From Gilliamella sp. ESL0443 (lineage in GTDB: Bacteria; Pseudomonadota; Gammaproteobacteria; Enterobacterales; Orbaceae), in the NCBI RefSeq assembly GCF_019469165.1, contig NZ_CP048263.1, forward strand, positions 496,001 to 560,000: 64,000 nucleotides of DNA, given 5' to 3'. Shown here piece after piece: positions 59,904-64,000 of the stretch (position 1 is the stretch's first letter; each line of letters begins with the position of its first letter). The notes under the pieces were generated by a model. It was not told the DNA's origin, searched no databases, and saw nothing but the letters and a program-made list of their open reading frames with translations. A program made the position numbers and the translations under genes.

Positions 59904-60833
59904 TTATTTAATTGGATCTAACCAACCGTATTTGTCTTCAGTTTTGCCATTAAATAATCCGAAGAATGTTTGTTGGATTTTCTTGGTGATTGGGCCACAA
60001 CGACCAATACCAACTTGGATTCGGTCAACACTACGCACTGGTGTGATTTCGGCAGCGGTACCAGTCATAAATACTTCATCAGCTAGATAGAGTGATTCAC
60101 GTGATAGAGTTTGTTCACGTACTTCAATGCCTAGATCATGTGCAAGCTTGATGATTGCATCACGGGTAATGCCTGGTAGTGCTGATGATGATAGTAATGG
60201 GGTAAATAATATGCCATCTTTGACGATAAATAAGTTTTCGCCAGAACCTTCAGAAAGCTGACCGTTTACGTCTAATGCGATGCCTTCTTGGAAGCCATTA
60301 GCTCGCGCTTCTGATCCGATAAGAAGTGATGATAAGTAGTTACCACCCGCTTTAGCTGCTGCTGGGATAGTGTTTGGTGCAAAACGGTTCCATGATGATA
60401 CCATTGCGTCAATACCTTGTTCTAACGCATCTTCACCAAGGTAGGCTCCCCATGGGAATGCTGCAATCATAACATCAGTTTTGTAGCCAGCAGGCGGAAT
60501 AACGCCCATACCAACATCACCAATAAAGACTAATGGGCGAATGTAGGCACTTTTTAGGTTATTTTTTTTGATGACTTGGCGAGTGGCTTCCATGATCTCT
60601 TCAAGAGAATAAGGGACAGGAAAACGATAAATTTTGGCTGAGTTTAGTAAGCGTTGTGCGTGTTCTTTATGGCGAAAAATTGCTGGACCGTTGTGAGTTT
60701 CATAACAACGAACACCTTCAAATACTGAAGTTCCATAGTGTAGGGCGTGTGACATTACGTGTATTTTTGCATCAGCCCATGGAACCATTTCGCCATTTAG
60801 CCAAATATAATCAGATTTTGCTGTAGTACCCAT
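59904..60833 (-). CDS. ilvE: Branched-chain amino acid aminotransferase
   Basis: A 309-residue fold-type IV PLP aminotransferase performing the last step of valine, isoleucine and leucine synthesis. The PLP Lys is K161 in AAAKAGGNYLSSLL. YGTSVFEGVRCYET and EVFMTGTAAEITPVRSVD are family signatures. Gaps of about 120-140 bases separate it from ilvD and ilvM, longer than other spacings in the operon. Confidence 0.98.
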   Translation of the reverse strand: MGTTAKSDYIWLNGEMVPWADAKIHVMSHALHYGTSVFEGVRCYETHNGPAIFRHKEHAQRLLNSAKIYRFPVPYSLEEIMEATRQVIKKNNLKSAYIRPLVFIGDVGMGVIPPAGYKTDVMIAAFPWGAYLGEDALEQGIDAMVSSWNRFAPNTIPAAAKAGGNYLSSLLIGSEARANGFQEGIALDVNGQLSEGSGENLFIVKDGILFTPLLSSSALPGITRDAIIKLAHDLGIEVREQTLSRESLYLADEVFMTGTAAEITPVRSVDRIQVGIGRCGPITKKIQQTFFGLFNGKTEDKYGWLDPIK

Positions 60834-60974
60834 TTTTTGTTTTCCTCTTAAATTTACTTTTATTAAGCATGTATTTTGCTTTTATTAATTTGTGCATTAT
60901 ACATAACTTTGTTTAACTGCTATAGTTTATTAATTTAATTTGTCTTTTTTACAAAAGAATCTATTTGTTCTTTA

Positions 60975-61208
60975 CTACGCTACCGTTATCACATCCTCCA
61001 ATTTGGTAATTTGGTTTTGCAGTGACGATAGCGTTCGTTCGGTTGTTAATGTCAGTGTCAAGGTGAATAATTGATTGTCAATTGATTGCATTTGCATCTG
61101 TTCGATATGGCCTCCACGGTGGCGAACAACGCGTAATATGCGTTCAAGTGAACCCAATTTATCATTGGCAGTTATGGTAAATTGATGTGTCGCTTTTTGA
61201 TTCATCAC
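60975..61208 (-). CDS. ilvM: Acetolactate synthase II small subunit
   Basis: A 77-residue ACT-domain protein (HQFTITANDKLGSLERILRV, then RHRGGHIEQMQMQ). It is the regulatory subunit of acetolactate synthase II and slightly shorter than E. coli IlvM. The start directly abuts the ilvG stop, so the two subunits are coupled. An ATG with ACAAGGAGTAAGTG upstream supports the start. Confidence 0.93.
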   Translation of the reverse strand: MMNQKATHQFTITANDKLGSLERILRVVRHRGGHIEQMQMQSIDNQLFTLTLTLTTERTLSSLQNQITKLEDVITVA

Positions 61209-62885
61209 TTACTCCTTGTTACTTTTATCTAACATGTTTTCGTTTGCCGCGCCCGGTGGTACCAGTGGCCATACGTTTTCTAGCTCATCGATACATACGT
61301 GCAGTAGATAAGCACCTTTCGAATTGAATAGGTTATCGAGTGCGCCTTCGATTTCCGATTTTTTGCTGATGGTTTGCCCTGGTATATCAAAGGCTTTGGC
61401 TAGCATTAAAAAGTCGGGGTTATCTGATAAGTTGGTTTCGCTATATCTTTCATTAAAAAATAGCTCTTGCCATTGCCTTACCATGCCTAGGCGTTGGTTA
61501 TCAATAAGAACGATTTTGACGGGTAATTTTTTGCGTTTGATCGTTGTTAATTCTTGTACATTCATCATGAATGAGCCGTCACCCGATACGCAAATTACCA
61601 TGTCGTTTGGTCTAGACATTTGTGCGCCAACTGCCGCTGGTAATCCAAAGCCCATAGTGCCAAGCCCACTTGAGGTAATAAAGTTTTGTGGGTGGGTAAA
61701 GGACATGTGTTGCGCTGTCCACATTTGGTGCTGACCTACGTCGGTGGTGATGACGGTGTTAGCTGGTTTGCGCTCAGAAATGCGTTTGAGCAGTGCTGGC
61801 GCATAAATGGCGTCACCCGGATGATCATAACGTGTTGGATGCTGGGCTTTCAGTTGTTTTATTTTGTTATGCCAGTCATCAATTGAGACCGTTTGGTTAA
61901 GCATCGGTAATACGTGTTTAATATCACCTTGTAAACCTAAATGGGTTTGGCGTAGTTTGTTGATTTCGGACTGATCAATATCGACATGGATCACTTTTGC
62001 ATGTTTAGCAAATTCGTTAAGTTTGCCAGTAACGCGGTCGTCAAATCTAACGCCTAAAGCGATCAGTAAGTCACACTCTTGTACAGCTAAGTTAGCCGCT
62101 TTGGCGCCGTGCATCCCGATAAGCCCTAAGTAATAAGGATTGTTAAGGTCAGCAACGCCAAGTCCTTTTAAAGTCGATACGCTTGGGATTTGGGTTAGCG
62201 TCATAAATTCGCGTAGTTCATTGATAGCACCAGAAAGCCCAACACCGCCACCAATATAGAGCATCGGTTTTTTGGCTTGGCAGATCATTTGTTTGGCTTG
62301 TTTTATCTCGTCAGGTGAGATTGGGTAGAGTTGAGCATTATCAGAAGGCGTTTTTATGGATGTTGGCGTTAAATAGGTTTGGTAATCATGGTCGGCAAGC
62401 TGGATATCTTTCGGGATGTCAATTAATATTGGTCCCGGCCTGCCCGAATTGGCTAAGTTGAAGGCCTCTTGTAAGGTATTTGGCAACTGGGTGGCATCAT
62501 CTATTAAATAACTATGTTTGGTGCACGCTAAAGATAATCCTAAAACGTCAACTTCTTGGAAGGCATCAGTGCCTATAAGTGTCGTTGGAACTTGGCCGGT
62601 TAGTGCGATAATTGGTACAGAATCAATTAATGCATCCGCAAGGCCGGTAATTATATTGGTTGCACCGGGGCCTGATGTGGCAATGCAAACGCCAATTTTG
62701 CCGGTGGCACGGGCATAACCAATGGCTGCCATGGCTGCGCCTTGTTCGTGACGGCAAAGTACGTGTTCAATTCCACCATCATAAAGCGCATCGTATAGAG
62801 GCATAATTTGACCACCAGGATATCCAAAAACGGTAGTAATGCCTTTTTCTTTTAAGGTTTTTACAATCCACTGTGTTCCTAACAT
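61209..62885 (-). CDS. ilvG: Acetolactate synthase II large subunit
   Basis: A 558-residue ThDP enzyme condensing pyruvate with pyruvate or 2-oxobutyrate. The ThDP-activating Glu is E47 in [19 protein letters not shown]. The ThDP/Mg motif is [20 protein letters not shown], and the FAD-linked middle domain is present. The frame is intact, unlike the frameshifted ilvG of E. coli K-12. It is the first structural gene after the ilvL leader and attenuator. Confidence 0.97.
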   Translation of the reverse strand: MLGTQWIVKTLKEKGITTVFGYPGGQIMPLYDALYDGGIEHVLCRHEQGAAMAAIGYARATGKIGVCIATSGPGATNIITGLADALIDSVPIIALTGQVPTTLIGTDAFQEVDVLGLSLACTKHSYLIDDATQLPNTLQEAFNLANSGRPGPILIDIPKDIQLADHDYQTYLTPTSIKTPSDNAQLYPISPDEIKQAKQMICQAKKPMLYIGGGVGLSGAINELREFMTLTQIPSVSTLKGLGVADLNNPYYLGLIGMHGAKAANLAVQECDLLIALGVRFDDRVTGKLNEFAKHAKVIHVDIDQSEINKLRQTHLGLQGDIKHVLPMLNQTVSIDDWHNKIKQLKAQHPTRYDHPGDAIYAPALLKRISERKPANTVITTDVGQHQMWTAQHMSFTHPQNFITSSGLGTMGFGLPAAVGAQMSRPNDMVICVSGDGSFMMNVQELTTIKRKKLPVKIVLIDNQRLGMVRQWQELFFNERYSETNLSDNPDFLMLAKAFDIPGQTISKKSEIEGALDNLFNSKGAYLLHVCIDELENVWPLVPPGAANENMLDKSNKE

Positions 62886-62917
62886 TCATTCCTCACTTTT
62901 TGCTTAGCCATTTGTTC

Positions 62918-62953
62918 AAAAAAAAACCCCCGCTTTTTTGTGGCGGGGGTTTT
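62918..62953 (-). terminator. ilv attenuator terminator
   Basis: On the minus strand CCCCCGC and GCGGGGG arms form a stem extended by flanking A/T pairs, with a 9-base loop, followed by at least eight T. It lies between ilvL and ilvG. A second GCGGGGG inside the ilvL coding region (62989-62995) can pair with the first arm as antiterminator. Confidence 0.88.
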
Positions 62954-62973
62954 GAAATATGATGACCATATAT

Positions 62974-63054
62974 TTAACTCAAAAGACGCCCCCGCGTTGG
63001 AATAATGACCACGCTAATGTTAATGAGGACGACGACGATGAGTGAAAAGTTCAT
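62974..63054 (-). CDS. ilvL: ilv operon leader peptide
   Basis: A 26-codon frame reading MNFSLIVVVLINIS and then VVIIPTRGRLLS before TAA. Its first eighteen codons include five Ile, five Val and two Leu, the regulatory amino acids of the operon. The VVIIP segment resembles the IIIPP part of E. coli IlvL. Stalling at these codons would expose the antiterminator. No strong ribosome site is visible. It is too short for routine gene calling. Confidence 0.87.
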   Translation of the reverse strand: MNFSLIVVVLINISVVIIPTRGRLLS

Positions 63055-63092
63055 TTGTAATTATTTCGTTAATTTTTTAAAAATATTTATCC

Positions 63093-63120
63093 AAAATACT
63101 CGTTTTAAAAAAAAGTGCAA
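63093..63120 (-). promoter_or_regulatory. Candidate ilv promoter
   Basis: On the minus strand TTGCAC (63115-63120) and TATTTT (63093-63098) are spaced by 16 bases, about 40 bases upstream of the ilvL start. The region is very AT-rich, so alternatives exist. Confidence 0.45.
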
Positions 63121-63174
63121 CAATTTTTTTGTTGTTTTTTTTAAAAGCATCATCAATTCATTTATATGTTCGTT

Positions 63175-63200
63175 AAAAAAAGTTGAGGAGCGGGGTTTTT
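63175..63200 (+). repeat. Dispersed A-run/core/T-run element, copy 4
   Basis: Seven A, the core GTTGAGGAGCGGGG and five T. The core is identical to copy 3. It ends 137 bases before the lipoprotein gene start, almost the same spacing as copy 1 to bglX. Confidence 0.8.
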
Positions 63201-63337
63201 GATGATTTAAATAGGATTGTTTTGGCTTTTTAATGAAGGTTGGTGTATAACTATTCTTCATCTTCCCTAAATTGCTTTGAGCATTTTTTAACTCTTTATT
63301 CATAATTACTATTTATTACGTTATGTGAGATATCATT

Positions 63338-63781
63338 ATGAAAATATTTAAATTTCTAGCGTTTTTTGTAGTGAGTTTTTTGCTGTTAAGTTGTGATAAT
63401 GCTAAAAAAAATACCCCAGTTGAAAATGATTCCCTTGCAGCAATACAAAATTCGATGATTGAGCCTATGAAAAAAGCCTTACCCATTGAGGTTGATGAGT
63501 TAACGACTTTGGTTGGCGTTGAGAAGGATAAGGATCGTAATATCATCAATTATCAATATGATGTTAAAAATACGCCAGAGCATACGATGTTGTTACCCAG
63601 TACGCTCGATACGATTCGCCAAGCACTTTTTACTGCTTATTGTGAAAATACGGAGGATATGCAACAATTGAAAACGGCGTTCCCGGATGGGGCATACTAT
63701 CATTATTTTATTGATAATAAAGAGATTGTTGTGGTTGAATTAACGCCAGCCGATTGTCAGACAAAAGGTAATCGGCAATAG
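63338..63781 (+). CDS. Small uncharacterised lipoprotein
   Basis: A 147-residue protein. KIFKFLAFFVVSFLLLSCDN is a lipoprotein signal with lipobox LLSC, so Cys19 would be lipidated; Asp at +2 suggests inner-membrane retention by the enteric sorting rule. The mature part has a basic/acidic helix (NSMIEPMKKALPIEVDELTT), a YQYDVKNTPEH strand and two further cysteines. The family is not recognised. A second exported-protein gene begins 28 bases downstream. Confidence 0.75.
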   Translation: MKIFKFLAFFVVSFLLLSCDNAKKNTPVENDSLAAIQNSMIEPMKKALPIEVDELTTLVGVEKDKDRNIINYQYDVKNTPEHTMLLPSTLDTIRQALFTAYCENTEDMQQLKTAFPDGAYYHYFIDNKEIVVVELTPADCQTKGNRQ

Positions 63782-63809
63782 CTTCTATTGGTTATGGATG
63801 AGTGGATGA

Positions 63810-64000
63810 ATGATAAAAATTATTTTTTTATTGCTGCAATTAAGTTTTGAGTATTCACAGTATAGCAATGATGGGATTGATAAGCTTGTGGACACTATTG
63901 GTACTGAAAAAAAACAGAGATTAATACAACTCATCGATGAATATCCTGATAAAAAGGACCTAGATTTCGATAATAAGACTGATGAGTCCGATTATTATAG
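63810..64000 (+). CDS. Truncated exported protein gene at window end
   Basis: An ATG at 63810 opens a frame that stays open to the window end (63 codons seen). The N-terminus MIKIIFLLLQLSFEYSQYS looks like a signal peptide, followed by a charged segment (IDKLVDTIGTEKKQRLIQLI) and an Asp-rich stretch. GGATGAGTGG just upstream may serve as ribosome site. It probably forms a pair with the preceding lipoprotein gene. The family cannot be judged from the fragment. Confidence 0.55.
   Translation, partial: MIKIIFLLLQLSFEYSQYSNDGIDKLVDTIGTEKKQRLIQLIDEYPDKKDLDFDNKTDESDYY

Noticed and set aside
63061-63303. An 80-codon minus-strand open frame between ilvL and the lipoprotein gene
   Set aside because: It is Lys/Asn-rich as expected of AT-rich DNA, covers the ilv promoter candidate and element copy 4, and has no ribosome site or family features.

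Overview
The window is an AT-rich gammaproteobacterial chromosome segment. Its genes match Enterobacterales and Pasteurellales families closely, and several E. coli RNA and regulatory arrangements are present: 6S RNA next to fau, initiator tRNA-Met upstream of rimP-nusA-infB, and trp and ilv leader-peptide attenuators. Low GC, a membrane PQQ glucose dehydrogenase, a Sit-type metal transporter, an L-2-hydroxyacid (lactate) dehydrogenase and a periplasmic beta-glucosidase would fit an Orbales insect-gut symbiont such as Gilliamella. That assignment is inferred from gene content and has not been tested by any search.

Layout. 1-1.3 kb: an orphan P-loop kinase and a small secreted-protein gene broken by an in-frame stop. 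1.3-9.5 kb (minus strand): catalase, then fau, 6S RNA, zapA, dxs, ispA and xseB in one cluster, then epmA-rmuC. 9.5-14.6 kb: osmoregulated periplasmic glucan genes opgGH preceded by an unknown lipoprotein, then yecH. 14.8-22.8 kb: RNase II, a YbfF-type esterase, a HAD phosphatase, a LysR regulator, four overlapping prepilin-like genes (ppdA-ppdB-ygdB-ppdC), dapD and yajQ. 23-27 kb: bglX and the qmcA-nfeD pair. 27.2-34.1 kb: the complete trp operon (trpL-E-GD-CF-B-A) with TrpR-like operator and attenuator. 34.3-40.6 kb: metY tRNA, rimP-nusA-infB-rbfA-truB. 40.6-45.1 kb: LacI-type regulator, usg-truA and dnaB. 45.1-49.9 kb: sitABCD and a divergent lactate/hydroxyacid dehydrogenase with a Fur-like box between them. 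50-56.1 kb: accessory stretch with an unknown secreted protein, gcd and a large surface-protein-like gene. 56.4-63.1 kb: ilvLGMEDA. 63.3-64 kb: a small lipoprotein and a truncated secreted-protein gene.

How the genes work together. Two amino-acid operons (tryptophan; isoleucine/valine) are complete and carry classic transcription attenuators that can be read in the sequence, including leader peptides missing from a simple ORF list. The nusA-infB cluster, dnaB and rnb are housekeeping. OpgGH, BglX, Gcd, SitABCD and the prepilin genes act at the envelope.

Most interesting signals. (1) A 471-codon surface-protein-like ORF at 54.7-56.1 kb is open far upstream but has no in-frame ATG. Three tandem copies of a 7-base unit lie between a well-placed ATG (54485) and the gene body, and one more copy would join them in frame, which looks like a phase-variable switch caught OFF. 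(2) A dispersed intergenic element occurs four times, always on the plus strand: an A-run, a GTTGAGGAGCGGGG-like core and a T-run. Two copies end 136-137 bases before the start codons of exported-protein genes and two flank the putative phase-variable gene. No CRISPR array, insertion sequence or prophage was seen.
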